Origin: JACPIN01 sp964367085 | GTDB taxonomy: Archaea; Nanobdellota; Nanobdellia; SCGC-AAA011-G17; ARS1403 | Direction of reading: 5' to 3' | Assembly (NCBI GenBank): GCA_964367085.1 | Contig: CAYIWL010000051.1 | Location: 1-5,664, forward strand | DNA: 5,664 bases | In this document: positions 1-4,907 of the stretch, piece after piece | How the letters are laid out: each line of letters begins with the position of its first letter | Numbering within the stretch: the stretch's first letter is position 1 | Notes under the pieces: generated by a model | The model's database searches: none | The model's input: only the letters and a program-made list of their open reading frames with translations | Told to the model about the DNA's origin: nothing | Made by a program: the position numbers and the translations under genes

Positions 1-474
1 TTGGCTTGAAATGGGAATTTTGCTGTTGTTTAGGCTTCTAATGCTGTTTCCTGTGCCGATGCCGACGTTGCCACCCTGTGCTACAGTTAACTTTACACTT
101 GCTGATTCATTTGTATCTCCTGTTAATATTGCAAAGTCATTGGTTGTCTGGGTTCCAATCCATCCTATTTTTTGTCCTGCTGCTATACTTACTTCCACTC
201 CAGCATTATTTGAAGAGATGTTCATACCATAATTAAATGGACCGGTCATACTTAATGCATGTGATGGGTTTGTCGTGACTTGTGCCTTGGGTCTTGCCGT
301 CGTTGGGTTTTCTTTATAAGAAAAGGTTCTTCTAAAAGATTTGATGCCGAAGTTGCTTTCATTTACATATAAAACTCCTGATAAGTTAACTGCGATAGCT
401 GAGCCTGATGCTTGAGAGCCGGCGACATCCAGCAGAGCGCGGATGGAGCTGTTCTCCCGATGCGGTATTATTAC
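1..474 (-). pseudogene. 5'-truncated tail-fibre-like / beta-structured protein remnant
   Basis: A 158-codon open frame starts directly after the stop codon of the nucleotidyltransferase gene, in the same frame, and runs off the window. It has no plausible start codon. The translation is rich in Ser, Asn, Gly and Thr, and contains stretches such as SSIRALLDVAGSQASG, VLYVNESNFGIKSF and TNDFAILTGDTNESASV, ending with the motif GNVGIGT near base 60. This motif and the beta-rich composition are typical of phage tail-fibre and trimeric surface proteins, and match the intact gene at 3374-4033. Just after GNVGIGT the current frame reads SIRSLNN, while the +1-shifted frame reads ALEA followed by a stop, like the coiled-coil ends at 4065-4275. 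A deletion or frameshift has therefore probably joined the beta domain to the tail end. The missing 5' end suggests that the cassette at 475-3220 replaced it. Being a remnant is well supported; the function is inferred. Confidence -1.
56..72. repeat. 17-nt exact repeat (copy 1) within GNVGIG codons
   Basis: The string ccgatgccgacgttgcc is identical at 56-72 and 3768-3784. On the minus strand it encodes the end of the GNVGIG motif with the same codons in both tail-like sequences. Codon-level identity in otherwise diverged proteins suggests recent recombination or duplication between the two. Confidence -1.
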
Positions 475-1083
475 TTACTTATCAAAAACTTTTTTTAAAA
501 AATATTCTTTTCCAACAACTAAAAGTCTTTGAGATGGTTCTAAGATTGAAACGATAGTAGGCTCTTTTATTTTTATAGCAGCATTAAATTCTTTTTCATT
601 CATAATTATTGGAGTTATTTCTCTGCTAAGAACAGAGCCAATCTGACTAATCTTTTTTGCAATCTCCTCCTGTTTTGTTTTGACGATAAGTAATAGGTCA
701 ATATCACTCTTTTTGCTATATGCCCCTCTTGCAAATGAGCCGAATATGATACATGATATAATATTATCGTCTTTTGAGAAGAATTCCTGAAGGTTTTTTA
801 TTAATAATGCCAAAATCTTGTCTTTTGTTTCTAATTTGTAGTCTTCAATAAAAAAACAAAGCTCGAAATATTCCTTTAGGTTTTTATTGATGTCTAATCT
901 TATTGTTTTGCCCGCTTTTTTCTCATTAAGCAATGATTTTACAGATTTTAATGTTTTTTGGACGCTAAACGGATGAATTCCTAATGTTTTAGATATTTCC
1001 GAAAGATGGGTTTCTTTATTATCATATATGAATTTTAATATTTCTATTTTATTTTTAGTTAATGGAAACAATTTTTTAATCAT
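475..1083 (-). CDS. Winged-helix + MNT-type nucleotidyltransferase (MntA-like antitoxin)
   Basis: This 202-aa protein has two parts. Residues about 5-65 form a winged helix-turn-helix (KIEILKFIYDNKETHLSEIS, then a recognition helix around HPFSVQKTLKSVKSLL). Residues about 90-200 form a minimal nucleotidyltransferase with the signature GSFARG at 115-120 and the metal-binding pair D127/D129 in SDIDLLLIV. In MntA-type proteins a third acidic residue usually sits in a later strand; here that strand reads EITPIIMNEKEF, with no obvious Asp, so activity could be altered. In the known HepT/MntA system the nucleotidyltransferase modifies a Tyr of the HEPN toxin and neutralises it. The ATG overlaps the HEPN stop by 4 nt (ATGA), with GGAG at 1094-1091, 7 nt upstream, indicating coupled translation. 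The fused wHTH could bind the palindrome at 1592-1620. Family assignment is strong; the antitoxin role is inferred from pairing. Confidence -1.
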   Translation of the reverse strand: MIKKLFPLTKNKIEILKFIYDNKETHLSEISKTLGIHPFSVQKTLKSVKSLLNEKKAGKTIRLDINKNLKEYFELCFFIEDYKLETKDKILALLIKNLQEFFSKDDNIISCIIFGSFARGAYSKKSDIDLLLIVKTKQEEIAKKISQIGSVLSREITPIIMNEKEFNAAIKIKEPTIVSILEPSQRLLVVGKEYFLKKVFDK

Positions 1084-1580
1084 TCTTCTGCTCCGCTTAA
1101 TATGTTAATTATTTCCTTTACTTCTTCTATGATTGTCTTATGAGAAATTTTTAATTTTCTCTCTGTTTCTGGAAGATAAAGATACTTATTTCTTGTAATT
1201 CTAATATTGGAGACTTCTTCGAAGAAATTGTCTTTTGACTTGAACTCTGGCAATAATTTTTTCTTCTCAACAAGCATATTGTTGATTTTGCTTATAGCCT
1301 CTCCTGTAATTATTTTATTTTTGAGCAATGCAATAATCACGCACGAGTGGTCTTTTGAATAAAACCCCAGATTTCTTACCAATATAGCATTGCATATTAA
1401 AAATAGCGCCTGATAAGCTTTGGTTATCGCCCATTTTGGTGATGTATCTTTTTCAGCGGACTGCAAATCAGAATAAGCCTCATTTTTGTAGTGGATATAA
1501 GCTCCTTTGTCAACTTTTACAAATGATTTCTTACATCTTTCATATTCTTTATCCAGCTTCTTAATATCCTTCGGAATCAT
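1080..1580 (-). CDS. HEPN-domain protein (HepT-like toxin partner)
   Basis: This 166-aa, almost entirely helical protein matches the HEPN pattern: a central helix beginning around WAITKAYQALFLICNAIL (50-67), a second helix pair, and a C-terminal basic motif RITRNKYLYLPETER (127-141). HEPN ribonuclease toxins normally carry R-x4-6-H. Here R130 is followed by Y133 and Y135 with no His, so the catalytic motif is a variant. Those Tyr residues are also candidates for modification by the partner nucleotidyltransferase, as in the RX4HXY motif of characterised HepT toxins. The start codon lies about 26 bp from the upstream end of the TATA stretch inside the palindrome, implying a leaderless message. 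It is the first gene of the two-gene unit and overlaps the next gene by 4 nt. HEPN membership is likely from context plus pattern; RNase activity is uncertain. Confidence -1.
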   Translation of the reverse strand: MIPKDIKKLDKEYERCKKSFVKVDKGAYIHYKNEAYSDLQSAEKDTSPKWAITKAYQALFLICNAILVRNLGFYSKDHSCVIIALLKNKIITGEAISKINNMLVEKKKLLPEFKSKDNFFEEVSNIRITRNKYLYLPETERKLKISHKTIIEEVKEIINILSGAEE

Positions 1581-1591
1581 AGTACATTTCT

Positions 1592-1620
1592 AGTTGTATA
1601 TATATACAACTTTAGTTGTA
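1592..1620. promoter_or_regulatory. Palindromic operator with three alternating half-sites, overlapping the HEPN promoter
   Basis: agttgtatatatatacaact (1592-1611) is a perfect 20-bp palindrome. A third half-site, agttgta at 1614-1620, forms a second inverted pair (tacaact-tt-agttgta) with the right half of the palindrome. The half-sites are 1592-1598, 1605-1611 and 1614-1620. The last one lies in the final codons of the nuclease gene. The TA run at 1597-1606 doubles as the TATA box for the HEPN gene, so a bound repressor would block TBP. The likely binder is the wHTH-nucleotidyltransferase or its complex with HEPN (inference). Confidence -1.
1597..1606 (-). promoter_or_regulatory. TATA box for HEPN-MNT operon
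   Basis: A ten-base alternating TA run ends 16 bp before the HEPN ATG at 1580; its upstream end is 26 bp away, matching archaeal TATA-to-start spacing for a leaderless transcript. It sits at the centre of the palindromic operator. Confidence -1.
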
Positions 1621-2742
1621 TTGTAACATGGTTTGTTCTTTAGGCATTCTCTTGGCTCTTTTTAGCTTATAAACAACATGAAGCGGGAAAAACTCAAAGT
1701 AGTTGCTTTCGTCAAACCAAGCACATTTAAAATGATATAATCTTAAACCAGTTAATCTCGCTAGGGCTAATGCATAAATTGTTAACTGCTCAACCGGCTT
1801 TTCTTTTTTGGCATTCGGCTTGTAATCTAGAATGTAAATACTACCATTTCTGACTTGAAGCAGATCAATATGACCAGTGATATATTCTCCATCTTTTAAA
1901 GTAATAGGGATGTTAAAGCGAAGTTCAAATTTGTAATGATTGATGTCATTGCTGTCAAGCAATATCGCAACCTCTGCTGCTACCGTAACCGTGTCGTTGG
2001 CTATCATAAACTCTTGGAGGGTTTCATGCCGTGCTTTGTTATTGCTGACTGCTTGAATTATAAAATTGGTTATTTTAACTGCTACATTTTCTCTCGGGAC
2101 AATCCTTACTTCATCCAAATTGAATTTATCTTTATATTCTGATGCCCGATTTTCTGAGCTTTGGAAAATATGATGAGGGCATTCTGCTACAGCTAATTCG
2201 AGAAATTCTTTTAAAGGCTTGAACCTTGAATGTTTAAAATCTTCTTCTAAAATCATGTCTATTTTGGCTCTATTATATCTGAAATTATAGATTTGCCGAT
2301 GGAAAAGTTTTGCTTCTTCTATTATCTCTTTTTTGCTGTAATTTTTGGATACAAAATCGCGCATCCTGAGAAAAGGGATATATTTTCCATATTCTTTTAG
2401 CCAATCTGAAATTATCCTTTGAGAAATGCTTATCCCGTATTTTTCTTTTATTATTTCTGGAATTGATTCTATTGGGTTTAACTTATTGTAGAGAGTTAAA
2501 GATTCTATAATTATTTTTAATGGGTAAGTTTTGTTTTTTGTGATTGCTGATACGAGGCTCTTCTTGCAATTTTCACAGTAATACCTCTGAACTTGCTCAT
2601 ATTTTTTCTTTCTTAGCCCCCTTTTTATTATTTTTCCCTGGCAGTAATGGCAGTGCGTTAGTTGTTTATAGCTGTCGCTCGGACCTTCCCTGTCGATATC
2701 ATTAATTTCGTTAATCTTTTGCTGGATATTTTGTTGGAGCAT
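1612..2742 (-). CDS. Zinc ribbon-HTH (transposase-like) fused to RecB/Cas4-like PD-(D/E)XK nuclease
   Basis: This 376-aa protein appears to be a domain fusion. Residues 31-59 form a four-Cys zinc ribbon (C31-x2-C34 ... C56-x2-C59, with QRYYCENC) followed at 73-118 by an HTH region (LTLYNKL ... ISISQRIISDWLKEYGKYI). This layout is typical of the DNA-binding head of archaeal IS6/IS240-type DDE transposases. No DDE core follows. The C-terminal half instead carries PD-(D/E)XK motifs of the RecB/Cas4 type: E273 (KFELRFNIPI), D293 in GHIDLL, D306-x-K308 in ILDYKPN, and Q319-x3-Y323 (EQLTIYALAL). It probably recognises a specific DNA and cuts or resects it. AAGGA at 2752-2748 is a Shine-Dalgarno 5 nt before the ATG. 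The gene overlaps the upstream four-helix-bundle gene by 32 nt, so they are probably co-expressed. The domain calls are strong; the role (defence, transposon-derived regulation, or mobile element function) is unknown. Confidence -1.
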   Translation of the reverse strand: MLQQNIQQKINEINDIDREGPSDSYKQLTHCHYCQGKIIKRGLRKKKYEQVQRYYCENCKKSLVSAITKNKTYPLKIIIESLTLYNKLNPIESIPEIIKEKYGISISQRIISDWLKEYGKYIPFLRMRDFVSKNYSKKEIIEEAKLFHRQIYNFRYNRAKIDMILEEDFKHSRFKPLKEFLELAVAECPHHIFQSSENRASEYKDKFNLDEVRIVPRENVAVKITNFIIQAVSNNKARHETLQEFMIANDTVTVAAEVAILLDSNDINHYKFELRFNIPITLKDGEYITGHIDLLQVRNGSIYILDYKPNAKKEKPVEQLTIYALALARLTGLRLYHFKCAWFDESNYFEFFPLHVVYKLKRAKRMPKEQTMLQYN

Positions 2743-3220
2743 TTTTATCCTTATCGAAATCAGCTATTCTCTGCCAAGCCTTTCTTAAATTTAGGACTTT
2801 TCTTTTTTGGTACTGATAGTTTGTCGATATCTTGGCAAGAGCCTCTATCATCCCTTTATCTTCTAAAAACCTCTGCCTGAATATATCTATTTTAGTTATT
2901 ATATTTATGATTAATGTATTTGCATTAGTTATTTTTTTGTAAGCCAATTCCCTTGAATCGAATTTATCTCCATAAGATTCTGCAATTAACTTTGGAATGT
3001 TTTCTGCCAGCTGCTTGATTTCTTTTGCATCTTCTTGGAATTCTTTTTTATTAAGGAATTGTAAGCGGGTAATTTCATCTGATAATTGTATTGTTTTTTG
3101 GTAAACTTCCAAATCTCGAAAGGATTTTACTGGTGATCTGACTCTGTAACTAGTACTCCCTTGATAATAACCCTTATTCTTATTTGCTTTATAAGCATCT
3201 GCTTTATAAGCATCAGACAT
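2711..3220 (-). CDS. Four-helix-bundle protein (S23/Avd-like)
   Basis: This 169-aa helical protein begins its core with SFRDLEVYQKTIQLSDEI, the hallmark opening of the S23 (23S rRNA intervening sequence) four-helix-bundle family, continues through NIPKLIAESYGDKF, which matches the family's SIxxNIAEGxG turn, and ends with QKRKVLNLRKAWQRI. A longer reading frame extends to a GTG at 3328, but the ATG at 3220 is preferred: a TATA box at 3250-3243 places it at a leaderless start, and the upstream residues have no family match. Relatives are small, basic pentameric bundles, including Avd of diversity-generating retroelements, which binds nucleic acid. No reverse transcriptase or template repeat is visible here. 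The N-terminus carries a DAYKA-DAYKA duplication. The 32-nt overlap with the nuclease gene suggests that the two work together. Confidence -1.
   Translation of the reverse strand: MSDAYKADAYKANKNKGYYQGSTSYRVRSPVKSFRDLEVYQKTIQLSDEITRLQFLNKKEFQEDAKEIKQLAENIPKLIAESYGDKFDSRELAYKKITNANTLIINIITKIDIFRQRFLEDKGMIEALAKISTNYQYQKRKVLNLRKAWQRIADFDKDKNAPTKYPAKD
2748..2752 (-). promoter_or_regulatory. Ribosome binding site for the nuclease gene
   Basis: AAGGA lies 5 nt upstream of the ATG at 2742, inside the end of the four-helix-bundle gene. It supports this start and reinitiation within a shared transcript. Confidence -1.
3185..3214. repeat. 15-bp perfect tandem duplication
   Basis: tgctttataagcatc occurs twice in direct succession (3185-3199, 3200-3214). 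On the minus strand it encodes a duplicated five-residue unit near the N-terminus of the four-helix-bundle protein (DAYKADAYKA). In-frame slippage keeps the gene open. Confidence -1.
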
Positions 3221-3242
3221 ATGAACGAGGTTGTTGCAATAG

Positions 3243-3250
3243 TATTTATA
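3243..3250 (-). promoter_or_regulatory. TATA box for four-helix-bundle/nuclease operon
   Basis: TATAAATA on the minus strand, upstream end 30 bp before the ATG at 3220. The same box and near-identical spacing occur before the genes at 4823 and 5646, which supports a leaderless start here and argues against the GTG at 3328. Confidence -1.
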
Positions 3251-3300
3251 GGTATTGCTTGTGGCGTTGCTATTAATTAGTTGTGCATCGCTGATTTTCA

Positions 3301-3375
3301 TCTCCCGAGTTTCACTATGAAAAAGCACCGAATACTGCTGAAATTAGCGCTTCCTGAAAAATTCAGGATATGGTT
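3301..3375 (-). repeat. 75-bp structured intergenic element, copy 1
   Basis: This stretch aligns without gaps to 4191-4265, with 54 of 75 positions identical by hand count. Conserved blocks (for example tctcccgagt, tgaaaaagcaccgaat, tgctgaaa, ggatatggtt) alternate with variable patches. On the minus strand, right after the tail-like gene's stop, TCCTGAA-TTT-TTCAGGA is a perfect hairpin; AGCA/TGCT and TTTCA/TGAAA can form further stems. It may be a terminator or 3'-end structure, or a recombination site duplicated together with the gene end. Confidence -1.
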
Positions 3376-4033
3376 ACTTCTTCTCTTTTGGATTATTCTG
3401 AGCTTCTTCTTTTAACTTCTCAATCTCTGCTTCTAATTTTTTGAGCTTCTTATTTAATTCTATAATATAGATGTGGCTTTCTTCTATTTTCTCCAAATAC
3501 AGCTCATCTACCTGCCCTATCTCATAAGGATTTGCTATTAAAGAGCCTGGCAGGCGTGAAAGATGCCTGTTTTGTTCTAAATAAAGTTCCAGTTCATCTA
3601 AAGGAATAAAAGTATAATTCTCTGCATTTATTGCATCTTCTTCCTTTACTTCTCCGTCATAATACTTATCAAAAACATAATCCAATGCAGTTCCGCCGTT
3701 CTTATAAATAGCTCCAGTTGCGTTGATATCCCCAACCACGTTCAAAGCGTGAGTTGGCGCCGTTGTCCCGATGCCGACGTTGCCGTTTGCTAAAATTGTT
3801 AACGGTGTCGAATCTATAGCAGAATAAGCATCATTTATTGCCTCATATTTCAGGATTCCATCAGCAACTGTAAAACGCCTGACTTTGTTGCCAGATGATG
3901 CATCATTATCAGTCATAATAAATCTACTCTCCGTGCCCGCAACTTGAATTACTCCAACAGACGAAGATGAGTTTATGGTAAGCATTACTTGACCGGAATC
4001 ACCTTGACTACCCGTTCCTACTAAAATTGGCAT
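3374..4033 (-). CDS. Tail-fibre-like protein with C-terminal coiled coil
   Basis: This 219-aa protein has no signal peptide or membrane segment. Residues 1-80 are beta-rich and polar. Residues 82-104 carry ANGNVGIGTTAPTHALNVVG, the repeat common in tail fibres and trimeric surface proteins. Residues 145-163 (LDELELYLEQNRHLSRLPG) and 177-195 (ELYLEKIEESHIYIIELNK) match the conserved end region of these proteins, where a short chaperone-like segment leads into a coiled coil (about 177-209). The start is supported by AAAGGTGG at 4047-4040, 6 nt upstream, and a TATA box at 4076-4069. It is short for the family, so it may be a trimmed member of a repetitive set; remnants of relatives lie on both sides. 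The likely role is a structural or surface trimer, viral or cellular. Homotrimer formation and location are inferred. Confidence -1.
   Translation of the reverse strand: MPILVGTGSQGDSGQVMLTINSSSSVGVIQVAGTESRFIMTDNDASSGNKVRRFTVADGILKYEAINDAYSAIDSTPLTILANGNVGIGTTAPTHALNVVGDINATGAIYKNGGTALDYVFDKYYDGEVKEEDAINAENYTFIPLDELELYLEQNRHLSRLPGSLIANPYEIGQVDELYLEKIEESHIYIIELNKKLKKLEAEIEKLKEEAQNNPKEKK
3768..3784. repeat. 17-nt exact repeat (copy 2) within GNVGIG codons
   Basis: Identical to 56-72; see that entry. It lies at codons for GNVGIG of the intact tail-like gene and is the only long exact match seen between the two tail-like sequences. Confidence -1.
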
Positions 4034-4039
4034 TCTAAA

Positions 4040-4047
4040 CCACCTTT
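4040..4047 (-). promoter_or_regulatory. Shine-Dalgarno of tail-like gene
   Basis: AAAGGTGG on the minus strand, 6 nt before the ATG at 4033. It is the strongest ribosome binding site in the window and decides this start. Confidence -1.
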
Positions 4048-4064
4048 GATAACTAAATGTTGAA

Positions 4065-4160
4065 TTACTTTAAATACTTATTGGAGGTGGATTCTTGCGA
4101 GGATTTTTCATCCTTTGCTTCTAACGCTTCGATGCGTTTTTTTAGTACTTGGTTTTGCTG
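4065..4160 (-). pseudogene. Coiled-coil tail remnant B
   Basis: A 31-codon open stretch, QQNQVLKKRIEALEAK followed by a polar tail and a stop, lacks any start codon and is cut off upstream by an in-frame stop. The RIEALEAK heptad resembles the end of remnant A (RIQALEAQ) and the coiled-coil end of the intact gene. It is best read as the 3' end of a lost tail-like gene. A shifted frame just upstream reads LEN, suggesting a frameshift at about 4163. Confidence -1.
4069..4076 (-). promoter_or_regulatory. Probable TATA box of tail-like gene
   Basis: TATTTAAA on the minus strand, upstream end 43 bp before the ATG. A start of transcription near 4050 would leave a short leader just holding the Shine-Dalgarno, unlike the leaderless genes nearby. 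The match is plausible but the region is AT-rich. Confidence -1.
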
Positions 4161-4190
4161 TTATTTTCCAGTGAGATTTGTGGATTTTTA

Positions 4191-4265
4191 TCTCCCGAGT
4201 TTTGTAGTGAAAAAGCACCGAATTTTGCTGAAAACGAGCTGTTTGAAAAAAATCGGGATATGGTT
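4191..4265 (-). repeat. 75-bp structured intergenic element, copy 2
   Basis: Second copy of the element at 3301-3375, again just downstream of a coiled-coil end (remnant A). On the minus strand its outer blocks TCCCGA and TCGGGA are fully complementary, closing a long structure. Copy 1 keeps the same pairing with one G-T wobble, and the inner AGCA/TGCT stem is present in both. Confidence -1.
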
Positions 4266-4274
4266 TTTTGATAG

Positions 4275-4514
4275 TCAGTTTCGTGAATTCTGGGCTTCTT
4301 GGGCTTCTAATGCCTGGATTCTTGATTTTTGTTCTGTTATCTCTTGCTGTTGCTTGATTAATGAGGGTTGCTGTGTTTTAAGCTCGTTCTGCTGTTTTTG
4401 AATTACCTCATTAAGTTGGATGATGTGGAGAGCCTGTTCCGAAGTTGAAGAGCTTTGCTCTGCCCGATGTTGAGTGAAAGCCCTGTGCCAATATCGGAAG
4501 TTATAAGCACTTGC
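4275..4514 (-). pseudogene. Coiled-coil tail remnant A
   Basis: A 79-codon open stretch without a start codon. It contains YNFRYWHRAFTQHRAEQ, then SEQALHIIQLNEVIQKQQNE and a Gln-rich coiled coil ending RIQALEAQEAQNSRN and a stop. ALHIIQLNE corresponds to IYIIELNK of the intact gene, and QEAQN corresponds to EEAQN at that gene's end, so the two ends are paralogous. The upstream part overlaps another open frame (remnant C), pointing to a frameshift between 4410 and 4510. No start codon or full domain remains, so this is treated as the decayed 3' end of a tail-like gene. Confidence -1.
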
Positions 4515-4699
4515 CTATAAATGTTTATTTCAATACCGGGATAGATTACTATATGCAAGTGCTGTGCCTTGGCTCTCTTGCCGTAATTTTTTTTGTTATC
4601 TTCTTTGGGACTCGACTTTCTTTCAAGAAAGGTGAGATGCCGAACTTCTGTTTTTAGCTGTTCTAATTCTTGTTGTAACTTTTCTCTGTCCTCAATCCG
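4403..4699 (-). pseudogene. Coiled-coil/tail remnant C (frameshifted)
   Basis: A 98-codon open stretch begins right after a stop at the base of the large hairpin and has no good start codon. Its first part, EDREKLQQELEQLKTEVRHL, is a clear heptad coiled coil; a basic linker follows, then ITSDIGTGLSLNIGQSKALQL, a degraded IGTG-type tail motif. The 3' part overlaps remnant A in another frame, so A and C may be pieces of one gene broken by a frameshift. Not recognised beyond this; it could be a chance frame in its middle section. Confidence -1.
4506..4563. repeat. Spaced inverted repeat, 14-bp arms
   Basis: agcacttgcctata (4506-4519) and tatatgcaagtgct (4550-4563) are inverted copies with one mismatch, separated by 30 bp. 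The outer 9 bp (agcacttgc/gcaagtgct) are perfect. It lies within the decayed tail remnants. It could be a protein-binding or recombination site, or a cruciform; no function is known. Confidence -1.
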
Positions 4700-4747
4700 C
4701 TAATTGAGTGAAACTCAATGGCGCACCATTGAACTTTGTTCAATTAG
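4700..4747. repeat. Large 48-bp hairpin, 22-bp arms with CGCA loop
   Basis: The arms ctaattga...actcaatgg and ccattgaa...caattag pair over 22 positions around a cgca loop (4722-4725). Five positions differ, of which three are G-T pairs in a plus-strand RNA. A T-run (4751-4755) follows four bases later on the plus strand, so a plus-strand terminator is possible, although no plus gene precedes it. It marks the boundary between the minus-strand tail remnants and the plus-strand operon, and could also be a mobile-element end. Confidence -1.
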
Positions 4748-4791
4748 TGTCTTTTTGTAAAAGAGAGTGAGATGCTGAAAAATCCAGTAGT

Positions 4792-4799
4792 TTTAAATA
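4792..4799 (+). promoter_or_regulatory. TATA box for small-protein operon
   Basis: tttaaata, upstream end 31 bp before the ATG at 4823, giving a leaderless or nearly leaderless transcript. Confidence -1.
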
Positions 4800-4822
4800 A
4801 TTATAATGTTTTACTAAAATCC

Positions 4823-4906
4823 ATGGAATTAAAAGAAATAGCTTTCTGGGTTATGGTTGTGTTGGCAATAATATTAATAATAATTATGCTAATAAGGAGC
4901 ATTTAA
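4823..4906 (+). CDS. Single-pass membrane microprotein (27 aa)
   Basis: A 27-residue reading frame consists of a short polar start (MELKEIAF) followed by one hydrophobic helix (VMVVLAIILIIIMLI) and a basic end (RSI). It begins at the expected distance from a TATA box and ends one base before the next gene's ATG, whose Shine-Dalgarno lies in its last codons. That arrangement makes a real gene likely despite the size. The topology, with Arg at the C-terminus, suggests an N-out/C-in single span. No family is recognised; it could be a partner of the 93-aa membrane protein. Confidence -1.
   Translation: MELKEIAFWVMVVLAIILIIIMLIRSI
4894..4899 (+). promoter_or_regulatory. Shine-Dalgarno of 93-aa membrane protein
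   Basis: AAGGAG, 8 nt before the ATG at 4908, embedded in the last codons of the microprotein gene. It supports translation of 4908-5189 from a shared message. Confidence -1.
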
Positions 4907-4907
4907 A

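Noticed and set aside
1612..2742. Intact insertion-sequence transposase
   Set aside because: The zinc ribbon and HTH fit, but the catalytic half carries nuclease motifs of the RecB type and no DDE triad; no flanking terminal inverted repeats were found.
1936..2880. Plus-strand frames at 1936-2142 and 2662-2880
   Set aside because: Antisense shadows of the nuclease and four-helix-bundle genes without start signals or recognisable content.
3301..3328. GTG start at 3328 or ATG at 3301 for the four-helix-bundle gene
   Set aside because: The GTG has no ribosome binding site; the ATG has GGGAG directly adjacent with no spacing. The ATG at 3220 has a TATA box at the leaderless distance.
3301..4265. 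Template/variable repeat pair of a diversity-generating retroelement
   Set aside because: An Avd-like protein and tail-like target are present, but mismatches between the two 75-bp copies are not confined to adenines of one copy, both lie outside coding sequence, and no reverse transcriptase is visible.
3301..4265. Integron attC sites
   Set aside because: The copies follow gene ends and can fold, but the paired core sites of the attC type (RYYYAAC ... GTTRRRY) are not both present, and no integrase is in the window.
4057..4401. Plus-strand 114-codon frame
   Set aside because: Very rich in Cys, Phe and Trp, with no promoter or ribosome binding site; it is the reverse of the coiled-coil remnants.
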